Assembly (NCBI GenBank): GCA_025201845.1
Contig: MU603979.1
Span: 53,926 to 117,925 of the forward strand
Direction of reading: 5' to 3'
DNA from: Martensiomyces pterosporus
Taxonomy: Eukaryota; Kickxellomycota; Kickxellomycetes; Kickxellales; Kickxellaceae
DNA: 64,000 bases
The notes below the pieces were generated by a model that had not been told where the DNA came from, made no database searches, and worked only from the letters and a program-made list of their open reading frames with translations. This document shows positions 8,426-21,600 of this stretch, piece after piece; within the stretch, counting starts at the first letter, position 1; each line of letters starts with the position of its first letter. The translations under genes and the position numbers were made by a program.

Positions 8426-11400
8426 CTAAAGCGAGACCCAGCCGCCAATATCAAACGCCTGGTCGATCTTTCTTGCCACAAACACCGGAATCTTCTGCGT
8501 CAGGACCAGCTTCCTCATCTCGTCGTACCTGGTCGAGTTGATGAAAAGCGGGCGGCCCCTCTTCAGGCCCAGGTCCACCTCGCCGTGCTGGTCCAGGTAC
8601 GGCGCCGACATAAAGCACCCATTGTCATGGTGCAGAAGCAGCAGCCCGCACTTCTTCACCAGCAGATAGACGCCCACCGTTCCGCCGCACGTCTTCATGT
8701 GCATGTTGCACTCGCCAATGCCGTCCTCCTCGCAGCAGAAGCTCTGCGCGCACACAAAGCTGCCGCACAGCAGGCACAGCGCGGGGTCGCTCGGGATCCC
8801 GCTGCACCGCGGGCAGAACGCCTTCGCCGAGCGCTCAAACAGGACCTCGAACCTGTCTGGCAGATCCACCAGCGAGTACGGCGTGGGCATGCCAACGGGC
8901 ACTGCCATCGTGTACCCAGCGCCCAGCGACATGGGCGACGAGTGGCGACGCCTGAACATGCGTAGGTCGCGCAGCCACCCCTCGACCATCTGCATCGTGC
9001 CAGGCTGCGACTCCGGGACCAAGATCTGGCTGAGCCCCGGCAGATTGAGCAGCTTGAGCAGACGCGCGCACTCGGGCTCCGCCTGCGAGAGCACCTGCGT
9101 GTTCTCGCCGCTCGCCAGCGCCTGCTGCCTGGCCGACTGCATCCACGGTGCCTCGCGCGCAAGATCCACGCCGTACTGGATGTAGAACAGCAGAGTAACG
9201 CGGCGCAGGAACGGCAGAATCAGCGTGGCAACAAGCTTGGTGACCGTGATGCGATGCGCTGCGGTCTTGAACCGCTCGAGAGCCTCCTCGTCGCCCTCGG
9301 GCCCCTGCATCTGGCGGATGACCCAGAGCACAAGCGAGTGGATTCCAGACGCCGACGACTCAAGGAGCGAGGCATCCGTGCCATTCGAGAGCACAGAGAG
9401 CAGCTTGACGTCCCGCGCCTCGGGAGCGTCAACCCAGGGCTGGGGAACGTAGCTGCTTGCCGCCGGGTCAGCCGCTGCCGCTGCCGACGAAGGGCGGGAC
9501 GACGGCACCGCGTTCGGAGCACCACCACTACTGCCCTCAACGGGTATATGCTGTGCAATGCGCAGTGCCTTTGGCGCGCCTGTGTATTCGCCCAGAACGC
9601 TGTCGCCAACCGCAGCACAGGCGCGCACAAGCTCCACGGTAAGGAACAGTCTGGCAAGCTGCCAGATGTCCATGCCCAGCGGAATGACAAGCGACAGGCT
9701 GAGCTCTGCAAAAATTGCAAACGTGTCCTGCATCAGGAGCGGCTTAGCCGGCATGCCCTCTCTGCCCGCGAGCCACCTCGACTGCTCGTTCAGCGACTCG
9801 CGAGGCCTCTGCACATGCGGCCCAGCAAGCGGCGCCAGGGTGTAGCTCAGGTCCTTGAGCATCCCAAGCCGAACATGCGCAAGAATATCGCCGCGAACCA
9901 GCGGCGACATGGGCGTGGTCGGCGGCGAAGGCGTCTTCGACGACGCAACCAGCGCGCGCAGCCTCTGCGCAGGGGTCGCAGGCGTTGGCTGCAGGCTGTT
10001 GCTGATGTTTGTGCTCGCAATGTCGGGAACGTCCCCCAGCACAGCTCGGTATTGGAGCTCGGCGATCCTGGCCAGGGTGTGCATGAACACCGCGTGGGCC
10101 TCAGGAATGGCGTCCGACAGCGTGCCCGACGGCAGAACGCGCGAGTCCTCGTGGTCAAACACCGGCGGGTTCCTCACGCCTCTCTGCGACAGCTCGAGCA
10201 CTTCGAGCGTGTGTGCAAACAGCGTACTCGTCGCCCGGTCGAAGGGATACGGCCGTCCTGAGGCAGGTGCACCCTGGGGGAGACCCGGAATGCCGCCTCC
10301 GCTACCAGGCACTATTGCTGAGGCCGACACCCCGCCGGCGCTGAGAGCGCGCAGGTTCTCGGTCAGCGTCTGCAAGAACGGCGGAAGCCCACTCATCGCC
10401 ATGTCCTGCAGATACCCAGTGGACCTGGCCGGGTTGCCCGCGCCGTTGTACATGTACTCGTCATCGTCGTCGTCCTCATCGTCGTCCTCGTCGCCGTCGT
10501 CGTCGTCGTCATCGTATGGCGACTCTTCGCCACGACTCGGGTCGTACATGTGCTGCTTGTGGTGAGCAGTGCCCTGCTGCTTGCCGTGTGCATGGTGGTG
10601 GTGGGGCGCACCAGCTCCGTTCTTGTCCCTGGCCTTGGTCAGGTGCTCAAACAGCGACACCGACGGCAGCCCCACATGGTTGTCGCGCTGGACATTCTGC
10701 GCGACCTCGTACAGCCTGGTGTGCATATACTGGTACGCCTCCATCTGCTCGCGCACCTTCGCCTCCTGGTCGCCGGTCGAGCGCTCAGGCGTGGCCATGC
10801 CCGCATTGGGAGTCAAGGTGGCTGGATCGCCGCTCTCTGGCGTCGAGCAGCGGCTGCTGTTGCTGCCACCTGCATCCAGCCTGTCCTGCAAGTGCCTACG
10901 GTGGCTGTGGTGGCTGTGCTCCGCGTGCTGCTGGTCAACGAGCCAGCGCACATAGCGAGAAAGCGGCAGCATCAGCCGCTCGGAGCCAGGCGGCATTCCA
11001 AACGCCCCGCCAGCCACCTGCGGCAGGAAGCGCGATAGGAATGCCTGCAAGCTGAATCCGCCGGGTGTGCGCTGGGACGCCCTCAGGAAGTCAACCGAGC
11101 GAGGGATCGAATCGGCCAGCCCTTCAGGGAGGTTGAATGGGAATCCGCCCGCGCTGCGCAGCGCTGCCATCAGCCCAGTGGCCACGGTCTCATCGGCAGA
11201 GACACCGCGGAACCCAGCGCCAGCATCGCCCGCCAACGCGCCGCCGCTCTGCGCACCGTGGCGGCGAGCAGGACTGCCCTGCTCCGACCCCGAGCTGCTC
11301 CGCGGAGTGTCGCGGCTTGCGCCTGCTGCTGCAGTGGCCTTGCCGGCATCAGCAGCAGACGGCGCCGCTGCCTCCTGGTCGCCGCCCACAGCAGCCAGCG

Positions 11401-14400
11401 CGCTGCTAAACGGCCTCCAGTCCTCCTGCAGCCAGCGCTCAAACCCAGCCGCATGCTCATCGGCGCACTCGCTCGCCGGCCTGCTGAACCTTTCCGGGTT
11501 CCTGTCGGCAGCCACCAGCGGGTCGTAGTCGGCAACATGCGGCAGAACCGGCAGCAGCACGTTGCCGAGACTCTTGCACAGCGGGCACAGGTACTCCTTG
11601 CGGTGCGGGTTCTCCGGGTGGTTTCTCGTCGGCTGCTGCTGCCTCTTTGCCTCCGTCCCCTGGCAGTACTGCACAAAGCACCGCATGTGCATCATATGCC
11701 CGCAGGTGTTGGCCACCAGCCCGCGCTCGTGGTACAGCACAGGGAACCCCTTGAGCCCCGACGGCGCGCCATACGCACCGGCAGCTACCTGGCTAGCCGC
11801 GCTGGACTGGTCGGCCGCACGCGAGTGGATGCCGCCCTTCCCCGACGAAATAGTCGACATTCCATCGGGGCTCTGCGGCGCAGCCGTGCCCGAGTCGCTG
11901 ATCACCGTGTCCAGCCCGCCGGGCAGCCTCAGGATGTCGACGACATGCGTGGCATCTGCAAGCGGTGCGGTGCGAGCGACCCTGCTAGCCTGCACAAGCG
12001 TCAGAATTCCGTACGGCTTGGTGCCGTCACACTCCTCCTGGCACACAATGCACGCGCCGCCAGGCGCACCCCACAGCGGCTGGTGAACACGGCTGGTGTC
12101 GGCACTCTTGCCCTTGTCCACAGCCGTGGCAGCGCCAGCATTGGCGACTGCAGCGTTATCCATATCCTCGTCGTCCGTCAAGTCGTCAAACTCATCGCCA
12201 TACTGCGCCAAAAAGTTCTGCTGCTGGCTGGCAAAGTCGGCGAGAATAGCCGCCTGTCTGGCCTTCGCCGCCTGCTTCTTGCGCTCGGCCGCCTTTGTCT
12301 CCTCCATTGCCGACTGGAGCACACGGCTGCCCATCGGCGTGGACTTGAGGTTGGAGTAATACTCGTCGATGCACGCCACGATGCGCGGCCCGCCTTCGCG
12401 GAACAGCTGCGTGATGTAGTCCAGCTTGGGCTTCCACTGCTTCATCTCGGGCTTCAGGCCGAGCATGAGCACAAGGCCAAGGAGGTTCAGCGGCGCCCCC
12501 TTGCTGGTCGGGTACCCTTGCTCCAGCGCAAACCGCCAGAGCCCGCCGCGGTCCACATGCTGTGCGTCGCCCAGGCTATTTTCATCCGGCCCGCCAATCT
12601 CGCGCGCCACAGCGCCGCGCTTGCCGTCTTCAAGCGCAAGAACGATGAGCTGCAAGGCCTCGTCGACCATGGTCTCCGACAGCAAGTGGTTGGCAGAGTT
12701 CGTTGCCTGGAACAGTGCGTGAAACAGCACCTGGCAGGCCAGCGGCGTGTGCAGCACCATGCCGACGCGCTGGAACGGCCCAAACCTGATGGGCTCCAGC
12801 TTGGGCGGAATGTACGCAGGCACGTCGTCTGCCTCGCCGCCGTTCCTGCGCAGCCGCTTCTTCAGCCTCTCGCGCAAAAGCTCCTCGACCTCCTCGCGCT
12901 GGTTGCGCGAGTAGTGGATGAAGTACGGGTCCACCTCGTCCAGGTACTCGTCCTTCAGCTCATACAGCCCAAAGTCCATCACGCTGACCGGCCCGCGGAA
13001 GTCCGCCATGCTCTGCAGCAGGTTGTCGAACTCCGTGTGCTCTGCCAGGCGCTCCGGGATTTTCTTCGTCAGCTCCGAGTACGAGATCGGGCTGAGACAT
13101 CCGTGCACGATCTCGCGCCGCGCCAGGTCCAGCGAGTTCTTTCCCGTGGCCACATGGCGCTCCGACACCAGCACAATGAGCACGTTGAGAAACTCCTCGA
13201 CCATGTACTGCAGGTGGAACGGCTCGTACACGCGCGAGGTGTGCGGATGGCCGCTGAACCACTCGTGCAGCCCAAACCTGTCAATCAGCGTCATCAGGAT
13301 GTGGTCGGTGTCCGCCCAGATGCTGAGGAAGAACTGGATCATCACAATGTCCTGGTCGTACGTGTTCTCGCGCAGGGACACCTCGCGGTAATGGTGCGAC
13401 TGCGACCGGATGACGTACCCGTTGCGCACCCACAGCCCAGCGCGAATCTGCGCCATGACCACGCACACGCGGATCGGGTAGTCCAGGATCCTGAGCAGCT
13501 CGCGCTGCGCCACGTGCATTTCAGACTGGCTCATGGGTGCTCTGGGGGGAATGGGGTTGCCGCCTGGCGCTGTTGGCTCAAGCGCCCCGTCGAGCCTCGT
13601 GTTGAAGGCGGTGAACACCATGTCGCGGATGCTCTCAAACCCAAAATCGCGCACGCGGTCGTCCGAGAGGTGCTTGACGTGCTGGCACAGCTCCGCCAGG
13701 AACCAGTGGAGCGGGTGGTGGAAGCTGACTGGGCTCGCCGACACATCGTACTTGACAACCTCGTACTGCATGCCCCAGAGCGTCGCCAGGTGGTGGGTCT
13801 CGGGTCCCAGCTGCACGGCGTCGCTCATGTCGCCGCCAGAGTTCATCGTGTGGCCCACATCCTGCGACAGGTACCCCTGCACCTGGGCGTGGCGGATGAT
13901 GCACAAGCAGTTCTCCTCGGCCATCAGCGCCACAGACTGGCGGAGCTTGCGCAGCGTCCCGCGGATAGCATAGAAGAGGTCGTGCGCGGAAATGCCGTAG
14001 CACTCTGCAAACTGGCGGCAGCTCTTTGCGACCTGCAGCGTGACGTTGAACGCATTGACCCAGGTGTCTGCCTCGAACTCGACGTGCTGGAGGACAGCGC
14101 GGCGGTTGGGGTTCATTCCCTGGAAAAGCCCAATGAACCCGACGTACGTGGCCAGGAACCTGTGCTGGTTGGACACCCAGTTGCGCACCTGCGGCGTCCC
14201 AGCCAAGTAGCGCATGTCGTGGAACACATGGAAGTACCTGCGGTTGCGGAAGGACTCTGTGTCGCACAAGATGACGCCGCTGCGGCGCAGGAACGTCGGC
14301 GTCGGCTGCACAAAGAACCTCTTGAGCACGTCGAGGATGATGTACATGAACTTGTGGTGGTCCACAAGCGACGCTGAAAGCGTGGGTGCGGTGAACAGCT

Positions 14401-17400
14401 GCACAGAGAACAGAAGCACCGAGTGCTCCGGCGCGCGGTCCTGCGTGAGGAAGGCGCGCGACAAGCGCGGGTAGTTGCGCGCAAAGGTCAGCGCAATCTT
14501 CATCTTGTACCGGCTATCCAGCATCAGCGTGGCCATGTACAGCTCGCGCAGTCCGCTTCGCACCTCCTTCCACAGCTGCAGATCAAAGATGAGGAACCAG
14601 TCAAGCCGCTGCTGGCCGCACCCCCTCAGCACACGCGCAATAGCCTGCGCTGTCTCGGCGTCGTACGTGATGTCTGGGTCCTGCTGCTGGGCAGGCACAG
14701 TCTGCCCGTGCGTGTCCACCGCTGGCTCGCTGGCGGGGGGAAAGGCCTGGCTGGGGTAGGCGCCTGGCGCCAGCGAGTGCTGTGGATATCCCGACGCAGC
14801 GTCAGGCTGCATGATGCGCGCGAGCGACGTACGAGCTGCATCCACAGCGTCCACGGCTGCGCCCACGGCTGCATGCAGCGAAGGAACGCGGCTGCCGTTG
14901 TTGCTCGCGTTCGTTTCCGCCAGCCACAGACTCGGGGGAGGGCCTCCGCCTTGCTCATCACGGCCCAGCGGGGACCCGGGCTGCGGGAAGTTGCGAGGGC
15001 TGCCGCGGTCCTCGCCCTGTTGCCTAAGCGAGTCGTCGCTGTCGGATCGTAAGCGCCTTCTGCCACGCATACGCACGCCGTCGTCAGCCGCATCAACGAC
15101 CATGCCGATTGTGGCCGCTACAGCAACCGCATCATCGGCAGAACCTGCTGCAGGCGCCGGTGCAGGGCCAGGGCCAGATGAAGCAGGTGTGCCAGGACCC
15201 GAGACAGCACTTGGGTGTGTGGGCAGGCTGGCTTGTGGCTGCTGCTGTCGCTGTGCGTGTTTGCTCAGGTAGCTGTGAACAAGCGCCTGGCTGCCTGGAG
15301 CGTTGCTGGAGGTAGGAGCATCGTTCTGTGCGCCCAGGAAGTGCAGGCTGTCCTCATCTGCACTGTCGTCGTCATAATCCTCGTCGCCAATGTCGCCGTC
15401 GTCTTCATACTCGCTGTCAGACAGGTGGAAGTCGTATCCCTTCTCGAGAATGTCGCCCAGATAGTCGCTGCGGTAAGGAGCCACCCACCTAAGGCACAGC
15501 TGGTGGCTAATCTCCGCGCGGATCTCGTTGTTGACCTTGCCCTGGAACACGCGGGCCAGGGGCCTGAACTTGCAGCATGCAAGGTCCCTGAGCCAGATAA
15601 GCAGCGACGCCGAGAGCTGCTCGCGGAACACGTCGCGGGCCGCGCGAATGGATATGCTCAAGGAGACATTCGTCATGCTGGTGGCAATGTCGATAAGCTC
15701 CGGAATGGAGGTGCTGACGCGCAGAACATCGCGGCCACTGACATCCACAGTCTCCGCAATCTTCTTCGCCTCCATGAGCGAGCACTGCAGCGCCTGGGTG
15801 CACTGGTCAATGACGTCCTGGAACGAGTGGACCTCGTCGTTCCACAGCACCACTGCATACTTTGTTTGCACCTCGGTGTCTCCCAAGGCCAGACTGGCGT
15901 TTTTGGCGTCCTCCACGATCGACTTTTCGTCAAAATGCGCGGTGAGGCTGACCGGCGACGTGGCGAAGGTCTCAAGAATGAACTCGAGCACAACCGCAAT
16001 GGTCAGCTCGATCGACCGCCTGACGCTGGAGGGACACTCGCTGTTGTTGTATCCGGGAACAAACGGCGCGCCAGCCGACGAGATGATGGGCTCAAGCCCG
16101 ACCTCATCGAGCTCCTCAAAGCTATTGTGGTGGCGACAGCGCAAAGGAATCTTCCATGCCTCTGGGTCGCCGCAGTCGCAGCACCCGCCTGTGCCAGAGT
16201 TTACGCTGAAGGACGTGTCGTGGCCCGTGTGGTCTGTCGCTTGGAAGCACCGCGTACACAGGACGCAGGTGTCGTCCATGGAGCAGTTCCTACGCAGTGC
16301 AAGGAAAACGCGCGCCATGCACAGCAAAAAGAGCGATGGCGGTATAGCACCAAAGAATCAGCAAGCATGGGGAGTGCATAAATCGCATGCAGGCGGAGGA
16401 TTCAACGGCGAAGCAGCGCTCGAAAAAGAAAAGCAGCTCATGTGGGCACAGCAGACGCAGCTCACAACTCTGACGCCCAATGCAGGCACCAGCAGCACTG
16501 GCATGCCTCTTCTCTGTGGCTAGCGCCAGGGAGTGTGGGCAGCAGCAACAGCGCCCATTCTTCACAAATGCAGCCCTAGCGGATGGCGCCAGCCAGTGAG
16601 AGACAGGGCAAGGAATGAGGGGAAGCCAGCGCGGGATGCGTGCCAGATAAAACGCCATGTGCTGGGAGGGAGAAGAGAGGGCATCTGACCAGCCGTTTCA
16701 CCCGAACTGGTACATGGAGTAAAGTGCCTAATTAAAGGATGCATCAGCATGCTCGACATGCCAAACGGGAGCACGCAGATGCCTTGATCGATAAATTCGC
16801 CCCCCGCACATCAAGAGTGCTGTCCACACACACACACACACACACAAACATACACGTATATAGGAGCATATTTCAGATGCAATGGACAGCGTCACACCAT
16901 GCCCAGCAACGAGGCTCTCTGCCTGGACGCTGTCACACACAAGGACAGCACCCAAGCAAAGGCCAAGCCACATGCATATTGCATGTACTGCTGTTGCTGA
17001 CGAGCAATCGATACACAGATGGGGAGATAAACGCCAAAACCGCGCTTGCAGCGGAGCAGGCGGATGCGCAGGCCAAACGAGCTGCGAATAAGGCATGGGA
17101 GGAGATAATGGACCAGAGTTCGGCCAGGCCCAACAGCCATTGTTGCCGGAAAGACGAGGATAGTGCTGAGGCAGAATGCGCGGCCCACGGGTGGATGAGA
17201 AAAAGAACAAAGGGGGAATACTCACTTGCAGCGGTACACGCCCTCGCCGCGCTTAAATACATGGCCACAGGGCTGGCCACGCCTAACCTCGGTATACTCA
17301 ATCGGAACCTCAAACTCGTCCTGCAGCTCCTCCCGCGGAGCGCCGCCAGTCCTCTCGTCCAGGGGAACCAAGTCGGCAAGCCGATCGTCCTTGGACAGCA

Positions 17401-17704
17401 GGTACCAGGACACCTTGTGCAGGATGTCCTTGCGCGCAGCGGGCGTCAGCATGTAGCTGTACTCCTTGGGCGTTCCGCGCAGATAGCTGTAGAGCTCCGC
17501 TGAGTAAGGCTGGTCGATGAAGCTTTCGCTTGGAGGGACGCCAGCTGCCGTCTTTCCTAGCGCTTGCTCAATTTCAATTGCTGCAGGCTGTGTCGCAGCA
17601 TTGGAGATTGCCTCTGGTCCAGGCTCCGCCGATGCGCCTGCTATGTTTTTGTTGCTATTGCTGCCTGCTGTTGAGGCCGCTGCCCCGGCACCGCAATAGT
17701 CCAT
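8426..17704 (-). CDS. UBR1: UBR1-type E3 ubiquitin ligase (N-recognin), two exons
   Basis: Recognises N-degrons and ubiquitinates the bearer. My model is join(17704..17226, 16289..8426), 2780 residues, with GTGAGT donor and TAG acceptor. The join restores the UBR box exactly: CGHVFKRGEGVYRCK (146-160) continues as NCSMDDTCVLCTRCF, then GGCCDCGDPEAW. A ClpS-like N-domain (YAVVLWNDEVHSF) is near residue 300. A RING-H2 starts at CIVCQEEC (~1573), has CGHMMHMRCF, and ends CPLCKSLGN (~1727), with a long disordered insert between its halves. After an Asp/Glu run comes the family's C-terminal Cys/His cap (CPRCSGIPSD to CGGTVGVYLL, ~2645 on). It is longer than yeast Ubr1 (1950 aa) because of low-complexity inserts. 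I chose ATG 17704 because upstream frame sequence is not protein-like. An extra 5' intron is possible. Confidence 0.93.
16290..17225 (-). other. Intron of the UBR1-like gene (936 nt)
   Basis: Donor GTGAGT at 17225-17220 and acceptor TAG ending at 16290, phase 2. It splits the Lys codon after the VYRC zinc-ligand segment of the UBR box. It contains a (CA)n run near 16825-16846. Confidence 0.9.
16825..16846. repeat. (CA)11 dinucleotide microsatellite
   Basis: A perfect CA run inside the UBR1-like intron. Confidence 0.9.
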
Positions 17705-18699
17705 TTCCGTCTCTACAGAGCAGCAAGCATAAAGCAAGGGGAAGCAAAGTGTGCGGAGTGTGCGTTTCTTTAGCTGCCTGCGCACAAGCACTGGGTGCGC
17801 ATGGGCGCCAAAGGGCAAGAGAACAGCGTGTGAGAACACAAGGCTTACGTAGTAGAGGAACCTCCTCGGCGAGGCAATATAAAAAGGTTTCTTTTTTGCT
17901 TTGCGCGAACTTATCCCCTGCTTGCTGGTCCTTTAGGGTGCGGTATTGGTTGGTGGTATATGTGTGTTTTCTGCAAAATGGAGCGGTGTGAGAAACAATA
18001 AATGCGCAGGTAGAAGAGAGGCGGTCAAGAGAAAAACTCGGGCGAGAGACTCGAGAAAGAAAATGCGTGAGTCGGCGAGGCGGGCTTTTGGCGTAAGCAC
18101 CTGCCAGCCAACCACAGCAAAGTCGCCCTCAGCCAAGCCAGGCGGTGCTTAGAAATTGGCAGCCCTCCCTCCACGCCCAGCGCTGCTGCCCTGCTGTGCT
18201 GCTGCTGTGCTGTTGTTGTGCTGTTGCTGTGCAGTGCTCTGCTGCGTCTCCCTCCACTCCAGCCTGCTCCTCGCCACACGCTGCGATTGCCGGAAGCCTT
18301 TATTCTGGAGCATCCGGCTCAAAGGGTGTGCGGCAGGCGCCTGCTCTTTGTAGAAGCGCCTTGTTGCATGGGCCACGGCAAACGCCTTTCTTTGCAGGCC
18401 AATGAACACATTGCGTGTGCCTGTGTGGTTAAGCGGATATTTAATGGTTTCAATGTCAAGGGCGGAGAACGAAAATGGAAGGTAGAGAAATAAGTAGATA
18501 GAGGACGGGGCTCTGTAGCACTAACGCGTAAAGAGATACTAACAGCCAGCATGCGGCACGCGCAGATGTGTATGCAAACAGCGCCATACGGCGCATGTGC
18601 TGCAATCCAAGCTTTGCGTGCGCTTCTTTTTTTTTTCTAGGCGACCGCAGCGTGAATAGGCGGGCGAGCTGGGCAGTGCGACGAGCATGTGCCCAGCGC
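17705..18699. promoter_or_regulatory. Intergenic region upstream of UBR1-like gene and downstream of MedA-like gene
   Basis: About 1 kb between two minus-strand genes. It holds the promoter of the UBR1-like gene and the 3' end of the MedA-like gene. A CTG/TTG-rich imperfect repeat (tgctgctgctgtgctgttgt-like) covers ~18190-18235. No gene is recognised. Confidence 0.5.
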
Positions 18700-21600
18700 T
18701 CAAAATCCATGGCTTCTGTCCAGAAGATACGGCCCCTTGCCTTCGCCAAACAGCGACGTGTTGAATACCAGCGGCGACGCTAAGATATGAGACGATGCAA
18801 CTCCAGACGTCGCGGGGTTGAATTTGAGCACTGGCTTTGGTGGTGGCTGCACACTCTCGGGCGGCGTGGTTGACGGCGACAGCATCTGAGCCAAGAGCTT
18901 GGACGACGGCGACATTGGCTCTCCACCAGCCACTCTGGGCGACCCAACACGGCTGGGTGCCGACCCAGCTACGGTCGCTGCTGCTGCTGCTGCCGCCGCC
19001 GCTACAGCTGCCGTCACAGTGTGCGTGCCTAGCATGCCCTGCGCGTCAGCTGGATCCTTGTTCAGCGCGCCTGCTTGGATCAGCTTGAAGATGTCCACAT
19101 TTTGCGCAGGCATCGATGGCAGCATCCCCGGGGTGTAGCCAAACTTGGCTCCTGCACCCAGCCCTTCCTCTGGGCCGAAGCTGGCTCTCTCCTCCCCCAC
19201 AGAGCCGCCATCTCCGTCGCCTTTGGCAGGCGCATCGGCAAACACGTTGCCACCTGGGTCGCCCGTGACACCTATAAGATCAGCAAGGAATGTAAAGTCG
19301 CCAGACGTGAACCCATCCCCCAGCGAGAATTTGAACATATCGACATCTGCACCTGCTCCGATTCCCACAGCATCCACTAATGCCGGTGTGGCATTCGTGG
19401 CAGTCTCAGGCACATTGTTTCCACCATTGCCATTGTCTGAAGAGGCCGACGACGATGAAGATGCGTTGCACAGAACAATGTCGCCGCCTTTGGTTGAATT
19501 GTGGAAGGCTTTGGTCAGCAGGTTACACAGCGGCATGTAGTTTTGTTCGCTCTGCACCTGGCTCTGCTGCTGCTGCTCCTCTGTCGGTACGACTGGCCCG
19601 CCGACATGGACTACTGACTGCTGGTTCAATGGCAAAGCTGTCGATTTCGAGGAGCCCCCCTCAGCGTTGGGCTTTGTATCTATCGGGTTGTTTCCTTGCT
19701 GCTGCTGCTGCTGCTGCTGCTGGAGAAGTGGGATTGATGGTGAGGGCTCACGCCCGCCTGACTCGTCGCCTGAGCAGCTAAATGCGGTGCCAACGCGCGT
19801 ATATCCACTGGGAGCCGCCGATGTATTAGCACCGCCATCATCTCTACTGCTGCTACTGCTTGTGCTACGCCGATCACCGCGATCTACCGTGTAAGGCGTG
19901 TGCTGCGCTGCGCGCTTTGCATGGGAGCTGCGCACGACATGCTGTTGCTGCTGCCCATTGCCACCTAACTGCGACTTGGAGCTGGCGCTGCTGCTGATGT
20001 CTTTGCTGCCACACCGGCTGTTCTCTGTCTGCGACAGAGAGTACCCGGCAGTGAGCTGGTCAAGCAGCGACGACGATGACGACGATGACGATAGGGATGA
20101 AGAGGATGCTGTCGGCTGGGTGCTTGCACTAGAGTCTATAAATGATGCAGGATTCACCGCAGCCATCCCTGCAAGGTCCAGCTGGCCACAGCATCCCTGA
20201 GCAAGCATATACCCAGGCGTCTGCTGCTTATCCTCATACGGCTCGGCATTGCCCAGATACGACACACCAGCCGATCTAGAGGCGCTCTGGTGGATGTCGC
20301 CAAGCATCAGCAGCGAGCTGACATCCGTTGGCGCAGATATCGTCGAGGCGGCAGCTGTGCTGCAGGTTGTATCCGAGCCCGCAGTGCCATCCATGGCCAT
20401 ACCAAGGTCCAGACCCATGCCCATGCTAATCCCCATGGTTGGCTGCATAAGCGACGACGCACGAATCCCACTGCCATCCAGCCTTGCAAGTGACTGCCGG
20501 CGCTGAGCTTCGACCATGGCTGCCAAGCTGGCCGATGACGTCGATAGTGGCGGCGACGCCGACAGCTGCTGGTTGCTGCCGCTGGCTGCGGATGTACCGC
20601 TCGAGCCGCCTGTGCTGCTATTGCCGTTATTGGTGGTCCCAGCGGCCATGGCAGCAGCGGCTGCTGCAGCGGCAGCGACAATTGCTGCAGACGCGGAAGA
20701 GCTGCCCAAGCCACCAGCTGACGGGGAGCAGGGTGGGAAGGCGGTCATTCCGCCAGCCGACGAAGCAACAGGGATGCCAGCAAACTGCGAGTAGCTGGGA
20801 ACGCCTCGCGACGCTGGATATGCATCCAGACTAACACTAGCCGTGCTGCTATAGCTGGCGGTGTACTTGCCGATGATTTTCTTCAGTGCCAGCGGGAGTA
20901 TCCTCCAGGGGAAGACCTTGACATCCTTTTCGATGTTGCGGGGCTTTGGGTTGGGAAACGACATGATGAGCTTGAAGAACTCGGCGGACTCAGCCTTGCA
21001 CTTGCTCACAGTGAGCGGGCGGAAGCCCTCGAGGTTGCGGCGGATGCGGTTCTTCTCCTCCACTGTGAAACGCACAGCGATTAGGGACTCCAGCAGATAG
21101 ATGCAGTCAACACTCGTTATGAAGAAATCCTGCTTCTCCTCCCAGTAGATGCACGACACCACGATGCTGTTGGGCACCCGGTCGACGGCGGCAACCGCCT
21201 TGAACGTGCAAAAGATGTTGTTATTTTCGTGTCGCCTCCAGAACTGGACGAGACGACGTCGGCACTCGCGCTCCTCGAGCGTCCTATCCAGTGTAAATTG
21301 ACATTGCCAAAAGAAAAACGGACGGCATTATCACACTCCACGTCTTATAACTCGCGCAGTCTGGCTGGAGAGAGCTGGGATCTGGCAGCGAGGCAGCTCT
21401 GTGGAAGGCAGGCGAGTGTGCTATTGCCGCCACATGGTGCAAAGAGACCAGCACCGTCCTCCTCCATCCAGCTATAGACCCCCCTCCCATTTTACTGCTT
21501 CTGATCCCCTCCCCGCGAAAGAAGCAGAATCCAAGGCTGCGTCTCAAACACGGCAAATAGCGACGGTGTGGGGGGAGGTAAAATAGACGGTAGTTTGGAA

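Noticed and set aside
11258..14377. 1039-codon plus-strand open frame inside the UBR1-like gene
   Set aside because: It is antisense to well-conserved UBR1 sequence. GC-rich third positions keep the opposite strand open; its translation is Arg/His/Val-rich without a domain.
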